64,000 bases of DNA from Ulota crispa. Taxonomy: Eukaryota; Streptophyta; Bryopsida; Orthotrichales; Orthotrichaceae. Shown one piece after another: positions 49,235 to 63,900 of this stretch. The notes below the pieces were generated by a model that was not told where the DNA came from, searched no databases, and was given only the letters and a program-made list of their open reading frames with translations. The translations under genes were made by a program, and so were the position numbers. The stretch spans positions 19,874,483-19,938,482 of the forward strand of contig OY987249.1 of the NCBI GenBank assembly GCA_963920765.1, given 5' to 3'. The first letter of the stretch is position 1, and every line of letters starts with the position of its first letter.

Positions 49235-52200
49235 CTACTTCAGCAGAGTCTCCATCGCTTCGAAGAACAACGGTGCCATCTCCACCGTTGGTGTCTTCAC
49301 CGCACACTTCACGCCTGCCTGCCCGACTTTGCACGTCAGCTCCACCAGGAATGGAATGTTCGGAGCCACCTTGCCCGACAGATACAGAACCTGCAACAAC
49401 ACAATACCATGTCGCCACTCAGCCCATCAACATACCAAAACTAAACATCACCGGCCGTTCGCCGCCCACATACACCTACACCGCCTCTTCCGTGTCCAAA
49501 CCAACATCCGCTGTCACTGCAATCCTTCCATCCTACCGCCCCCTTCAAACAACCCCGATCTTCGAGTATGCCGGCAGAAAATACCGAGTTCGAGCAAGGC
49601 CCCACCTCTTGGTTGGTGTCCTTGAGCAGCCGTCGAGCGATGTAGAACAGATTCGTCGTGCCCAGCTTCTCCACAGTGCCATCCACGCTCGTGATCACCG
49701 CGTTCGGCAGATCCTTCGCCACCTCGTGCGAATCCGGCAGCGACTTCCACGTCTGCCATCGTCCCCACCAGCCACGCCCAAACCGGCATTAACACAAACC
49801 AGCATCCGATCAGTCCCCCAGGAAACTGCAACAACCTCCTACCAATCCACAAAAGCACCAACGCCTTCCATGGTGCCAGACCACTCTGCACAAACCCCTA
49901 CTCCACAAACCATACCGCACCAAACGCCAGGCACCAAAATACCTCTAAGAACGCCCCCCTCTCCATGCGCCCGTCCTCCACAAAAAGTGCTTGCAACGGA
50001 ATCTTGTCCGTGAAGTACCACACCGGCTGCTGATTGTTCTTCACCGCCACCTGCAGCACCGAATTCGGAGGTCCCTCCGACACGTTCTGGAACAGCACCA
50101 TCGGCAGCAGCGTGCTCGCTGACCCCGACGGTGGAATGCTCGGAACCTGCACACGCCATCCAACCATCAACAAATCATCACGTGCCAGTCACCCCAACCG
50201 ATAAATCCCAGAAGAATCCTCAGTTCCTACACTGCAACAGAAACTCGCACCAAAACCCGTCACGGTATTCACCTGGAGAGGCCCTCCTGCCGCGAGACCG
50301 AACGTGTTCTTGTTGAACTGAATCATGAACGTGTCCAGCGCCACTTGCGCATGGTTGTCGAATCTCAGGTTGTAAAACACTTTCCCTTCCCGCCTCGTCA
50401 ACTGTCCACTTACTTGCAAGCCCTGACCCGACGTTGCTGGAAGCAGCACAGGAAGAGCAGGCCTGCACCACAACACATCACACCTCATCCTTTAGTTCAC
50501 CATTCCAAGCACGTCCCGTATCAGAAGCAGGCGTACGTAGCGAGAACACACTTCCCCCTCAACCGCTGAGCTGGACTTCGACGCGCCCGATACACATCAC
50601 AAGCTGGATCTCAACACCTCTAGCAACGGAGCCAATGGTCGTGCGCCACACACGATCACCAACGCTAAAGAACGAAAACAGCCAACCAGATCTACAGATC
50701 AGAGCAACCAAGGAAGACCGTCTCCATCTTTATCGTGCTTACTCTGACGCTACCGCAGCAGTCGCAGGTCCAACTGGAACCAGAGCCGAGTCGAATCCCA
50801 TCAAGTCTCCCAGCAAATCAGGCGCTGCTGGAGCGGCAGCAGCCGCCTTCGCCGCACCTCCTCCACCTCCGGAGCTCGTCGGAGGCGCTGCTGCGCTCGC
50901 TGTGGCCATCTCCGGCACTGGAGCCGATGAGTTGCCGGAGCCCGAATCCTGCGCCGGGTCGTACTCATCGTCCTCCTCCTTGGCGGCCACCGCCCGTGCA
51001 CGACTCACGAATGCATCCGCCCGTTTGTGGTACACTGATGCAAGCGTCGCGATGTTCGCCAGCAGATCGTCCAGCAGAGACGTGTCCAGGTTGTTCGAGT
51101 CGTCCGTGATCGTCGGTTTCTCCGCCAAAACCACGTCCTTTGCAGCCTGCCACAAAAAAGCCCAACCCCGTTATGTCCATACCATAACCTCCCAGTAGCT
51201 AACCTCGGACCCACTCCACAAAGCCCACAACTCACAACAATCGTTACCCTCACGGCCACACTCAGTCATTCGCAAACCGCTACGTACATGCCCAGTTCAG
51301 GTCACCCACCTCAGGGTCCGTGGAAAGCAGACGCCAGTACACGTACGCCCGATCACGCAGATCTGGATTGTCCGTCTCTTGTGTCGCGTTGTTCAGCACC
51401 ACCTGCCCGTCACAACATCCAAAACATGTTCGTCACACCCCACATAGAAAAGCCAGACAATCCTTCCACAAACTTCACCAGCATCGCACATTCACCAACC
51501 CCGACATCAGATTACCCGCCTCACAATCACTCTAAGCAGTACACTATCGTGCAACGAGAAATCCACATCACGCCCACTGCCTCCACGGGCCAACAGTACC
51601 TGTATCATCTGCTGAGGACCCTCCGTTGGCTTCTTCAGAAACAGCTTCACCGCAGCTGTCAGAAGCTGCAACTGCACCTGCGCGGGCTCTTCTGGAAACG
51701 TTTCCAGGAAGCTTTCCAGCAGCTCATCCGCGTTGTCTATGCGCTCCGCATACTCACCGATGATCCATATCATCGATGCCTGAACCACAACCCCACCACT
51801 CACCTCGCTCAAACCCCACATCACGCTTGCCTATGCATGCCACCCAGCACGACGACAACGTCCTCACAAAACGCTACCATTCATATTCACACTGCCCCAC
51901 CAGCTTCCACAGCAAAGCAAACAGCGCCCAAAACGTCCCATGTCCGGAACCGTACCTTCGCTTCCGGCTCGTCCAGAGTGTCCAAACTCTCGCACAGCGT
52001 CGCGATGATCGACTCGTACCTGTTCAACCACCACCATGCCACCACGTCAGTACCCGCGACCACGATCCAAGCACGACCACGCACTACCTCCATCGACCGC
52101 CCCCGCCACAAACCGCACCAGCTTTCTACAAATCACACCACACCAGCGAGCAGAAAGGCCTTCCAGCCCCGTCACTCTCACATGTTCGGATATCTCCGGA

Positions 52201-55200
52201 ATATGTCCTTGATCACGATGATCGCTTCCTGCACCACGTAGTTCACCTTGATCTTTATCAGATCCAGCAGAACGTTGATACACCGCTCCGCTGCTCGATC
52301 CAACTTGATCGCGCATCGTCCGATCGCTCGAACCGCCTTCCTCACGAAATCCACGTCCACCTCCGTCGCGTACTCTTTGAACTCCAACAGAACCTGAATC
52401 ACGCACCCACGTCAACTCCAGCACCGCCCGGGACAATCCCTTGTCCCGAAGTTGTCATTCATTTTCTGTGCAACTCGTTGAGCACATGACCGTCACACTC
52501 AGACCCTCACCTCGCATGTCTCACCTCTACTTCGCCATCACATCCACGCACCACCTCGGTCCAAATTTCAAACACCCTCACAATCCACACGTCACCGTAC
52601 CTGGTCGATGTTTCGGTCTGACGCCAGCTTTATCATGATCTCCAGCTTCTCCATCTTCACGTATATCGGATCGTTGTACTTGCAGAAAAACACCTGCCCT
52701 CATCACACGGACACACGTGAGATTGCAAACCTGGATCTCCGACTTCACAAATCTGATCACCCTTCCTCCTGCTACATGAGAGGCACTCGGCAGACCATCC
52801 CTCAGTGCCGCCACAAATGCCATTGGACGTGTCTCATGCTCCAGTCTCTCCATGTACTACAACACACTCCCAGCACACGAAAACCTCTCCCTCCGCACCT
52901 TGATCTCGTGCGCCAGAATGTTCGGCCGCCGTTGCACGATCAGATTGATGTTCCGCAGTGCCACGTACTGGATCTCCGGCTCCGCCGACAGAAGCGTCAC
53001 CAGAGGCGGTGCCATCTTCTTGCACAGATTCCTCACCACATCCGTGCTGGTGATCAGCTCCATTTGCAGCAGGATCACCTTCCATCCAAAACACGCGTCA
53101 GACCACGACACCCACGGACTCCATGCCCGCAATCACCAACCTCCCCCACCCCACCGCACCACCTCGCCCACCCACAAAACAGACCGGCTGCGCCTCACAT
53201 CGCTCCACACCTCAACCAGGGGCCACAATCCCACGCACCCCGCCTTCCACAACCTGCACCAACCACACCGACCACCGCAGCCGCACAGCGTCACCCTACT
53301 ACCTTCACGGCCGACAGCACCACCGCGCAGTTCGCATGCTGCAACCGAGGAGTGATGCGTTCCACGATGTTCTCCGCGTCCCGCACGTCCTTCGCTTTGT
53401 ACTTCGACAGCGCATCCAATATGAACACCTGGCCCCACCTGCCATCACACCGCCCCGTACCCCCTCGTTACCACACGCCTCATCCACTCTCGCCTACTTC
53501 CACTCAAACCACCCCTGACTCCGTCCTCCACCGACTCGCTGCAACCACGCACGTCACTCATCGCGCCCAACAATCCCACATCGTCACCCCCATTCCTCTC
53601 CTCCATTGCTTGTCCCATCTCCTGACTACTATCAGCACGACTGGCCACCGGATGAACTAGTCCAAGACAGCACGTACTCCGTGCACTCGTTCAGAGCCGC
53701 CAGAAGCTTGAACAGCGTGTGGTTCGTGATCTCGAACACGCTCTTGCTGCTCCCCTCCTGAATCTCCGCCAGCGCTGCCACGGCGTTCGCCACCACCATC
53801 GGATTGCTGTCCGATATCATGTCCTTCAGAGCCTCCAGAAACCCCCTGTCCTCCACCAGCTCCGCGTTGATGTCGTGCAGCTTCGCCACGCACACCGCCG
53901 CCGTCTTCCGAACGTACGGATCGTCGTCCTGTGCAACCACACCACATCCGGTTCAACCAGACTGCACCACCCGATGATGCGGAGCACCCGGCTCACAAGC
54001 CGCTGCCTTACTGTTCGACACCCGTTTCTGACATGCCCAGAGTCCTCCACACGCATCAACCCTAGAGATGACCAAACCTGGCAGCGCTCCAAAGATCCAT
54101 CGCTATCAAAAGGCAATCGCCACGGCTCACCTTCAGACACCTCTGCAACGGGTCGCACAGGTACTCCGTTATCTTGTCCACCCTGATGCAACCCATCGTC
54201 CTCACCGCCAGCGCTCGTATCAGAGGATTCGGATCTTGCGAATCCTGCGCCAACACCAACACACCGTCCGCCTCTCAGTAATCGCCACGCCCGTCCCCCC
54301 GTGCAATTCGTGTGGTGCGACCACTCATCACCATCGCACCCTCACCCGCACCCTCGGGCTGCACCCAGCTCCACAACCACAAACCTCACGGCCAACGCCA
54401 ACTCCTTCCCTGCACTCATTCGGTCATTGGCTAGAGTGGGCACGAACCTTCACGAACGTGTTGACCGCCAGGATCGCCAGGTCCGGATGACTCTTGGCAT
54501 AGTTGATCAGATACAAATACACCAGCTTCTTCAGCTCCAGATTCTCCGTCTGCATGCAGTTCACCACGTCCGTGAACAGCATGGACACGTCCTTGCCCAC
54601 GGTCATCGCCGCGATCACCTTCTTCACCGCATCTTTTTTCTTGTCCTGCAAATGCCACGCCACACGCAATTACACCAGCCCCTCAAGAAAGAAGGAAACT
54701 GGACGCGGGTGCCACACCCTAGCTCCAGCCCGACCCGTATCCATCTCTGCTCCCAAACCTCTACGAGATCGGAAAGCGAGGACGAACTCCGCGATTGCTC
54801 CCACAGTGCCAGGACGATCGCCAAGCCATGCTTCTTGTCGTACAGAAGCTCCGATCGAGGGCCCTGCCACCTACCAATGCGACAGAATGCGCGCAGGAAA
54901 CCCTACAGCGGCGAGCCCAGAATTTCTACATGCATCACCTGGAATACTTTCTCTCCCCTCCCCCCGCGCAACGACGCCCAACCCTAAAATCCTCACGGAC
55001 AATGGAGCCAAGTTTCGGACGCCCCCTCTGCGCGGTTCCAACCCCCGAAAACAGAGTGCTGATTTGATCAGAAGCAGCCTCGCTCAATCCTCCACCGCAA
55101 ATCGGGAGGAATCCAGGGAACGCAGGCAGAATGAGAAACGCACCTTGTATTGCGAGTTGAGCTCCTCCTTGAGCTCGTGGATCTCGCCCTTCTTCGTGGT

Positions 55201-55230
55201 GGTGAAGTACTTGGCGTCATGGCCGCTCAT
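49235..55230 (-). CDS. Beta-adaptin, large subunit of AP-1/AP-2 clathrin adaptor complexes
   Basis: Sixteen exons: 55144-55230, 54448-54645, 54131-54244, 53678-53928, 53303-53438, 52899-53078, 52601-52693, 52182-52393, 51956-52019, 51600-51779, 51310-51402, 50743-51146, 50273-50462, 49943-50146, 49606-49752, 49235-49390. All are GT-AG and the frame closes at 902 aa, the usual size. The trunk (1 to ~580) is the helical solenoid, with [56 protein letters not shown] and [18 protein letters not shown] Gly/Ala/Pro-rich hinge (~590-670) holds a clathrin-box-like LMGFD (~651-655). The appendage starts [14 protein letters not shown], includes [20 protein letters not shown] and ends AMETLLK. Plant beta subunits are thought to serve both AP-1 and AP-2. 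Introns are unusually C-rich on the given strand, so long shadow frames cross them. Confidence 0.95.
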
Positions 55231-58200
55231 CGTGGCTGTGATTGACGCAAAATCATTCACCGCGGCAATTTCTCACAAGTAGAATGGCGTTTCGCGAGGC
55301 AGAGGCTTGCTCGCTGGCCTCGGAGCATCAACAGATCGGAGCAACGCACTCTTGAGCCCGAATGCACCCGAAAGCTCCTGGACAAAGGCCACTCTCTCCA
55401 ACAAGCTCATCAAGGTGACAGTCTCATTCATCACCTTCGATGATGAACTGACGGATTCTATCCTTCAGCTGGCGGTAATAAGTTCGCCACCGTTTTCATC
55501 CAATTCTCATCATCTCCTGTCCTATTGGTCATCCATCCTTGGTCTTAACCCTGTAACGCCAAGGAAGCCAATTCCTGGTGCTTGAACGAGTGTCCAGGGA
55601 TGTGGATGACCAAGAAAATTGAGTTTTCATTTATAGCTTTGTTTTTGATTTATCATGTTGGGTTATGTTGGGTTATGTTGGGTTATGATGTGTATCTAAT
55701 TGAATTTTGTAGCCTTGCTAGTGTTTCTTTTTATGTAGATGAGAAGTTAGTAAAAAAATGAATCACAAAATATGTTGTTTTAGTATATTTTGGGAAGTTG
55801 TTGCTCTTTGTTTTAAATCTGAAATTTCTCCACAAAAATGATATTTTTTGAACTTTAGCCCAACTTACAAAATATAGGCCATCCACTCTAGTTTCTTCTC
55901 CGATTTGAATTTTGGAAAATTTTCTAATATTGAATATGTTATTGCTATTTGAACTTTGAATGTATTTTCAATATCTATTGATTTCTAATTATAGAATGAC
56001 ATAGAAATGGGGTTTACACCATGATGTTTGTTATTGTGATATACACACACGGTGAAATTTTCAGATTATTTGAGATGATTTTTTGTTTGATGTGATTTTT
56101 CTTCACTTTCTTTTCAAAAAAATTCAAAAAAATCAAATTTTCTCAAAAAAATCTGAAGTTTTTGTGAAGTAGAGAGGACGTGTAATTCCATCTCTGAAAA
56201 CTAAATGCAATTTTTTTCATACATATGTAATTGCAAATGGCAGCAAATTGTATGATGGACAATCACACTTGGATTAGCCGTCATGGGTCCGTCATTTAGG
56301 GGTTAATTGTGATCTTTGAGTCCTTGTAGTTGGTGTTGCAGTCACCAGCATGCATTTCTCTTTGAAACTTGTTGAACTCCTCTTAACCCATGAGTGTCCA
56401 GAGTTATTTTAAGATTTAGGAGAAAATGGGGGTTTAATGACCACCACAGCTTGGAAAATTACATTCATAAAAAGTGATCGCAAGATTTGAAAAAGGACTA
56501 CGTACCTTCATAGCTAATGGGGATCAATTATGACTGTTTTCATCGTACAAATTAAGAGAAAAAATGAGATAAAATTTGTGGGCCCATCGACAGTATAATG
56601 TCGACCAGGCGTAGAGGGGTTAACTATTGCCACTTGAGATTCCCATGAACTCTAAGTTAAGTCGCGTGAACACTTTCCTCACTCGAAATATTCACTCATA
56701 ATATTGGTGAAAGTTTTTATACCTCTACTAGTAACCAACGAATTCATTTTATCCAAAAATCTCAAACAACATTTGACCTTGCTAGGTTTGTAAAGTTTGT
56801 AGCCAATTATGTTTGTGTGATCGGTTTACAGTGTTTGTATGCATTTTGATTTTATGAATGCTTTGCAAATTAAATCATGTTAGCAATTTTTTGGATAAGT
56901 AAAATTTCACGTTTGTTTGTGTTTCATACTTTTCATTGGGTGTGAGCATTATATTGTGCAGCTGAAGGTTCCATCCATGTTGTGTAACAATCTGGACTTG
57001 AGTTGTTATCAAACGCATGGCACGCCTTTATCATTCCCTGGTCCCTTCTGATCCTTCAAATGAGCCGGGGTTGGAAAGCTTCAATCTTCAGGCTTTTCAC
57101 ATGAGAGTAAACAACCGAATTTGATCAATTATTACTACCAGCAAAATTTTGATATTTTGAAATTGCATTTGGATTTAAAAACCTTAAATTATCTCACCCA
57201 ATTTTAATCGTGCCAAAATGAACAATTATAAAATAGGGGTAGATTTTTATTATTATTTTTCTTTGTAAAGGAAATGAGGGTGTTTGTATCCAAGATTCCA
57301 CACAAAGGAAAGCACGACATTTGGGGAAAGATAAAGGCTAACCTTGAACTAACTAAGAAAATCACCTCTAGATTTTTCTAATGTGGGGCATGGAATTCAT
57401 GTGAAATTGGAGTGCTTGTAATCTCCTTATTCACTTATTAAGGTTGTGGACCCCTAGTTATAAAATGGCTGATTTGATGGATGGTGCCTTCATAGAGCAT
57501 GCTAGTTGCTTCAAAGAACAAATGTGCAAAATTTGAATAACAAATGCATTGTCAAAAGGAAAAATTCTTGCTCAATGTCAACTTTTTTGATGAAATTGTA
57601 AAACTATTTTGCCTACCTTTTTGCATCCATTGTAGGGTATGTACTTAACACCACATAGAAAATGTAGTTAACGTTAGACTTAAGTTTTTATGATTTAGAA
57701 TATGCAACAATATATTATAATTTTGAGGTTTAAAGGTATCTTTTCAACAATCATTTTGAACTCATTGTGATGCTGCAAACCAAACAACATGACAAGTCTT
57801 ACTAAATCAAGCTGGCCTTTGAAATCTTGTAAATGAATGTCATCACAATGGATATCTACTCATGCTTTAAGAAAATGCAATATAAAAATTCTTTTGAAAT
57901 CAAATGGCTCTATGTGTTGTTTAAAACCCTTAAGCACAAAAGCTTAGGAACTTTTCATTTGAACATCTATGTTTTCAATAGGAAGCTGGAAAAACCTTTC
58001 ATAACATATTCAAAAAATCCTTTATTTGATTAATGCAATGTTTATTTATGCTTGTAGAAAGTGAGCTTTAAAAATACCTCCAGATTCTTTTGTCAATTTT
58101 ATGGCCACATAGCCTAGAAGCACTAAAAACTTAAGCATGAGGACCAAAAAGAATATTTCACAAAACAATGGAGAATATTTTACAGCATGGTTATACAATC

Positions 58201-58972
58201 AACCTACAAAAGCATGCATGCCTTGTTACATTAAATTTCTCTATAGTAAAAAATGAATAGTTTAGTTTGTGGTTTTTTTGGAGATATGCACAAAGTTTTG
58301 GAATATTTCCCAATTTATGCTTATGTGTAGGGAGATATTTCAATGTTTTATATGGCCCAAATTAAATGAAAATCTGAGGAAGTCCAGAATTTTATGAATT
58401 GTCCATGCATATATAGGTCAATGCAGCATATCCTTTGCAGATTTTTAACATTTTTGGTCCCTACATGATGGCTAATTTGGACCGTCCAAATTTTGAGCTC
58501 TCCGAGAGCTCCCCAATGTTTGACAAACCAAGTTATTAATTGGCTAGCGTGAGTACAAGAAAAGGGCACTCATTCCCATTGCTATCTTGTATGAAGAACT
58601 TAAGTCACATACACAACCCAAAATAATAAAAAAGGGCTTTGTACTCATAAAATATGTGAATGTACTCACTACGCACTATTCAAGTACTTAACTCATCTAT
58701 TCAAGTAGAGTAAAGTAGAATTTATGGTCCTATTGTACATTTGTACCCATAGTTTTTGTTCAATATGGATAACATAATAGTATAGTTTTCATGACTGCAT
58801 TGTACTCAAGGGTGAGTGGAAATAGGGGATTAGTGATTTGTTTGTTGTAAGAAGTACATGCCTTGGGACCATTTTTGGTGTTTTGGAGGGGGCTCTTGGA
58901 GGGCTTAAAACGTTCCCAAAGAGTCTTTGGTCCCTTAGATGTCAAAAATGATATTCACATTTTTATTATAAC
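55231..58972. other. Beta-adaptin upstream region, then AT-rich intergenic DNA
   Basis: 55231-55600 keeps genic GC and is probably the adaptin leader and promoter. A 92-codon frame on the plus strand (55307-55585) has no family resemblance. A short GGGTTATGTT tandem repeat lies at about 55660-55690. From 55640 the sequence is AT-rich. 56384-56623 starts TTAACCCATGAGTG and ends GTAGAGGGGTTAA, a possible small MITE-like element with weakly matching ends. Nothing else was recognised up to the transposon end at 58973. Confidence 0.4.
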
Positions 58973-59260
58973 CACTACAAGAAAAAGGGCATTTTTTGAC
59001 CTGGGCCACTTGACTCTGTACAGTCCTGCTAGTCAAATTGAGTAAAACGTAGTCAACTTTGAAAAAACTAGGTCAATTCCTCAAAACATATGACTCAAAG
59101 TCAAGTTCTAGTCATAAAGCTGGGAAATCTAACTACATTTTTGAGGACTTGGGTGGAAACATCATTGAGAGCAAGCTCTCATGCAGATGTGAACAACAAT
59201 GACTGCTACTGATGACTACGTGACTGACACTAGTCATGTTACTTTTGGGTAAGGGGTGTC
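58973..59260. repeat. CACTA terminal repeat and subterminal motif array
   Basis: A CACTACAAGAAAAAGGGCAT terminus is followed by about ten TGACTA/TAGTCA/GGTCAA variants in both orientations. In this superfamily such motifs bind the element-encoded regulatory protein. Confidence 0.8.
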
Positions 59261-60934
59261 CCAAGCCACTTTTATTTAGAGTTCTACAAATTAATTATCT
59301 TTAAATTCCTCTTGTCTTCAGCTTATTCTAAGGGATTGACTAAGGGATAAATTCTCCATGCCCACCTCACTTGACAAATTATCAGGTTCTCTTCACAAAA
59401 TATTTTTTTGCTAGGGGGCATAGTTTATTAATGTTTAGCCTTATTAGTGGTTTAAGGTGATGTAGGTGCCCTTCCTCTTTCTCACGGTCTTTTATCCTAG
59501 TCATTGGGGTTGCTTTCTGTTGGCTTCTTAGATGTTAATCTATTTTAGTTTGGTTGTTTTGGGTTGACTTCGTGATAATACTACATAACAAACCCAAAAA
59601 ACAAAAGATTATAGCTCTTTCCATTTCTAGGGGAAGGTCTTTGTGGCGGCAAATCCCAAAACATCCCCTGTGGTTCAACAAATACTTCCCAATGCAATTC
59701 TGGGCACTTCGGTATAGCCAACTCTTATTGTAGTGAAACCCACGTAATTTTCATTCCCACTAAACATTCAAGAGTAATGATATCAATTATGGCTTTGAGG
59801 TGTCCTGTCATTTTTTCCTCCTCAATTATGTACAAGTATCTCTCATAATTTTGAAGAACATTGGGAATCCATCTTTGGTTTGACTTAGCTTCATCGTTCT
59901 CACTCTCATGGCTTTACACTAGGCCTTTTTAATTTACATTTCTTCATAAATTAACAAATTAGGCTAACTTATGCACATTATGAAAGTTAATTTCTTTATT
60001 GTCATAAATTAACAAATTTAATTTTTACATTTGTATATTTGATTTCACTGAAGCTATGACAATGCACTAAATTGCTTGCATTGCAACACCCCCTTGAGTG
60101 AGAGGGTAGCTCGCACTTTACAAAGCTCATATTCTGAAAGTATAAGAATAGAGAAGTAAAATTCTGCACCGGACATGCTAAGGAATATGGTGGTCTTGTC
60201 GCCACAAGATTTGCATAGTCACTTGCCATGTGGCAAATGCCAAGTGCAAACTTGTATTATAGGGAACTAGTGGGCTTAATTTGTGCGCATCGCTAAGAGT
60301 TAATTTGTTAATTTGTGCATTTGTTTTTAGGGTTTGTAAATTATAGGAGCTTGCCTCACAAGATAAATATGTTCACCACTACCATCTCCAGTAAGAACAA
60401 AACCATAACTCTCCGTCCTTCACCACTATTCCTTTTCAATTTAATGGGTTTCATCTACCATTCAATCCATACCTAGAGGGTCTCTTACTTCCTCATTCCT
60501 TGTTCGACTTCAAAATGTCTTTGAGGGATTACTTGGGTATGGGTTTAGGGTTGTTGTATATCCCTTGTAATCAAAGAACGGCAAAAGGGTTCCCCATTGC
60601 GCCAACCCTCCATCCATTTCATGCAAAGGCAAGCGTGCATGAGAATTATTAGTAATATGATATCTTCTTGGAACCATATATTTTCATGTCACATGGAATG
60701 CTACTTGAAGCCACAACCCCATTGTTGTGGGTAGTGTGTAGTATAGTGTTTGACTACAGTTGATCAAATGCATATAATAAATGCCTGATTTCAATCACTT
60801 ACACGTAGAAATGTTGCTATGCACAGTCAAGATTTTGCCTTCTATGCCCCTCAATAGACGTTGATCTCTGCTGTGACAACGTAAATGACTTTAGCTTGTC
60901 AAAAATAGGATTAATGTCTTCTACCAGCTTCTAG

Positions 60935-63900
60935 TCATGAACGTTGTCTGCTGGCCATAATTCTAGTGAATTTTGTGTCCACATCAAGGTTGAAGTTCCT
61001 ATCCTCTTCTTCTTTGTTTCCTCCTTCGACGATTTTTGCATCTCCCTCCCGTCCTTCAAGTACTGCTGCTTCACTGTTGTTGCCACTCTCGTTAGCAACT
61101 TCCATCTCCGCCTTGATCTCCTCGTCCGTGAGGACCCTACCCTCCGTTAACAAGCCTACACTAGCAATGGGAATTTGCACTCCTTCATCTGGCGTTGCCA
61201 CCCCATGTCCAATGTTGTCACCAATACTCAAGCACTGGAGGGTTTCTTTAGCACTTTCCGATGACCCCACCCTTGCACTTCTTGGACTTGCCTGCAAAAC
61301 CACCTTCCACCCCGGGTTTCCCACATTGTCTACAAAGAAAACTTGATGTGCATGCAATGGAAATGCAAATGAATCAGCTAAACAAGGCATGAGACGCTCA
61401 AACCTTGCCATTGTGAATCCGTACATGTCCTTCTTCATTATTGCATTTGGGCCCTGCATGTTTGTTTACACCCATAAACAGTACAAGACGGTTTGTTGAA
61501 AGTGCCTATAGTTAGAATCTCTTCCACCCATCCCACATACTCTAGGTTGGCAATTTTTAGATTTTGATCCCTTCGACTAGCTTTGCAAGATTGAGAGAAT
61601 ATGGCTGCTATGCCACTGTCACATGTAGTGAGATCTACCTCTGTAGCCCGGGTACAAATGTGGTTTCCATAAGCATCCATGGAGCGATATGACTTTGCGT
61701 TCTGTGATGGTGGCCTTTGCAGCGCACAAACGTCCTTTGATACTTCTTCATGTGCTTCTAGTTTCAGCTACACCGCCTCTACTAACCAAGATGCAAATGT
61801 GACCTCCACCATGGCTACAGTATGTTGCCTTTGCCGCCCTCTATTCTGGTGTCCCAATCTTTCCTTGGCTCTTCCTTGTGTTGATATGGCCTCTGAATAT
61901 TTTTTGCAATAACATGCGTGCCCACATCACATGAGATGCACATTGATTTACTACTAACTTTTTCAAGCTATCATGCATTACTACAGAAATTACAATGTCA
62001 ATGACTTGTGCCTTGGAATTTGTTTGCTATATTTTTGTGGTTTGACTATAGGGTGTTGTAGTCAAATTTTATTATTGCAATAGGTCATCAAAAGGAACTT
62101 TCAGGTATTAGGGTCTAGCTATTTTTGATTACATAAATGACTCCAACCAATCTCAGAATTTGAATTTTCAAAGAGGGATCTTGGACTTACTTTGACTAGG
62201 TACATGACTACATATTATCATATGACTACATTATATGATATCTTCTTCATAATTTTTACTAGTTGTATTCAACTCTCTAGTCCATGTTTTCATAATCCCC
62301 ATATCACTTGCACATGTAAATCAAGACCTCATCCCTTGAGCCATAACAACAAAATGTAAGTATGAGTCTAAAATTTGAATTTAGGAAAGCAAATATACTA
62401 ATGAGGTCACTTACACCCTGTACGGCTAGAGGGGCTCGACATTCAGCAACACAAACTTGTGGATCCAATCCCTCATTGTTATTGAGAGGGTTTTGCACCT
62501 AAATCATTTTGGTAGCACTTCATTGTTTGCCACGGGCTCCTTCCTCCTTGTCATCCCAAACTCTACGTTTTGTTGCAGTATAGTTGCATGTACTCTGTAC
62601 AAAATCCTAGGGCCTCTTTTGTTGTGTATCCTTGTGCCATGAAACCTTCAAGTTGGGCTTGTTATTTAACATACCCCTTCAATGATTTCAAGTATTTTTC
62701 CTTGGGGTACATCCATCTCATATGCACAGGACTACACATGTCTAGTTGCTGTACCAGGTGAACTGGCAAATGGATTATGACATCAAACATTGATGGTGGG
62801 AAGACCCTTTCCATCAAGCACATTGTCTCAATGGATCCTCCAACAATGATAACGTAGACAAAGGGTCCATAGATTTTGTATATAAGCAAACAAAGATACA
62901 ACTCACCTTCATTATAGCCAAGCTAACATCATTGTTTAGTAATGTCCTCACACATAGAGGCAGAATTTGTTGGAGTAGTACGTGGTAATCGTGGGACTTC
63001 AGTCTCCTCAAATCTCCATTTGCTGTGATTCTCTTCGCAAGTTGGCCAACATAGTTAGTTGGGGTCTTTAATGTCTGCAGTACAGTAATTAATACATTCT
63101 TCTCTCCTCTCGTCATCACATATGGTGCAATTGGCAACACCACAGCTCCAATTGCCCTCCCTAGCATTGGATGCAAATGATGCCTAATTCCCGCCTCTTG
63201 CATGTCCATACGTGTCTTCAAAGTGTCCTTGGTTCTCCAAATGGTCTTCATTATGTTCTCACACAGATTCTTCTTGCACTGCATAGGATCTAGTACATGT
63301 CTAATCATAAGACCTTGTGAATGAAAATCAATCTTGATTAATACCACTTTGTAAGATTGCATGAATATGATATGTAGTAATTCATATGCACACCTTCCAC
63401 AATAGCACTACTTCTAATAACAAGTCCTCAACCACACATGCATACGCACGTTTTATTCCACGCTATTACATGCACTTGTTAAACCTAATATCATCAGGGT
63501 ACACTACTTTTCCATCATTTTCAGCCTTCTATATAGCCATTCATATAGTTCTAATGACAACTAGAAGCCACATTGTTTAAGATTATGTGACTGTCAGTAG
63601 TCATATAGTCTGATCACAATTTATTTTTTGCTACACCACCACACGCAGTCATTTGTATACAACTATTAGCAATTGTACTTTCTAAACAATTGTCAGCTTT
63701 TGGTCATACGGTAAACCAACATGACTGTATGTAGTCACCCATATTGCAATATTCCATGATTGCCATTGCTTCCCATAGACCAAGAGTGATATTCTCACCC
63801 TTTAGACTTCTTTAGTATTTTCTTTATAAATTACCTCTTTGTCTTACAATACATGATATTGTTAGGTTCAAACATTACCTCCCAATACGGCAGATGATAG

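Noticed and set aside
49273..54987. Large plus-strand frames opposite beta-adaptin (up to 350 codons)
   Set aside because: They run antisense across both exons and introns of a gene with 16 consistent exons, and their Thr/Pro/His-rich peptides reflect C-rich introns.
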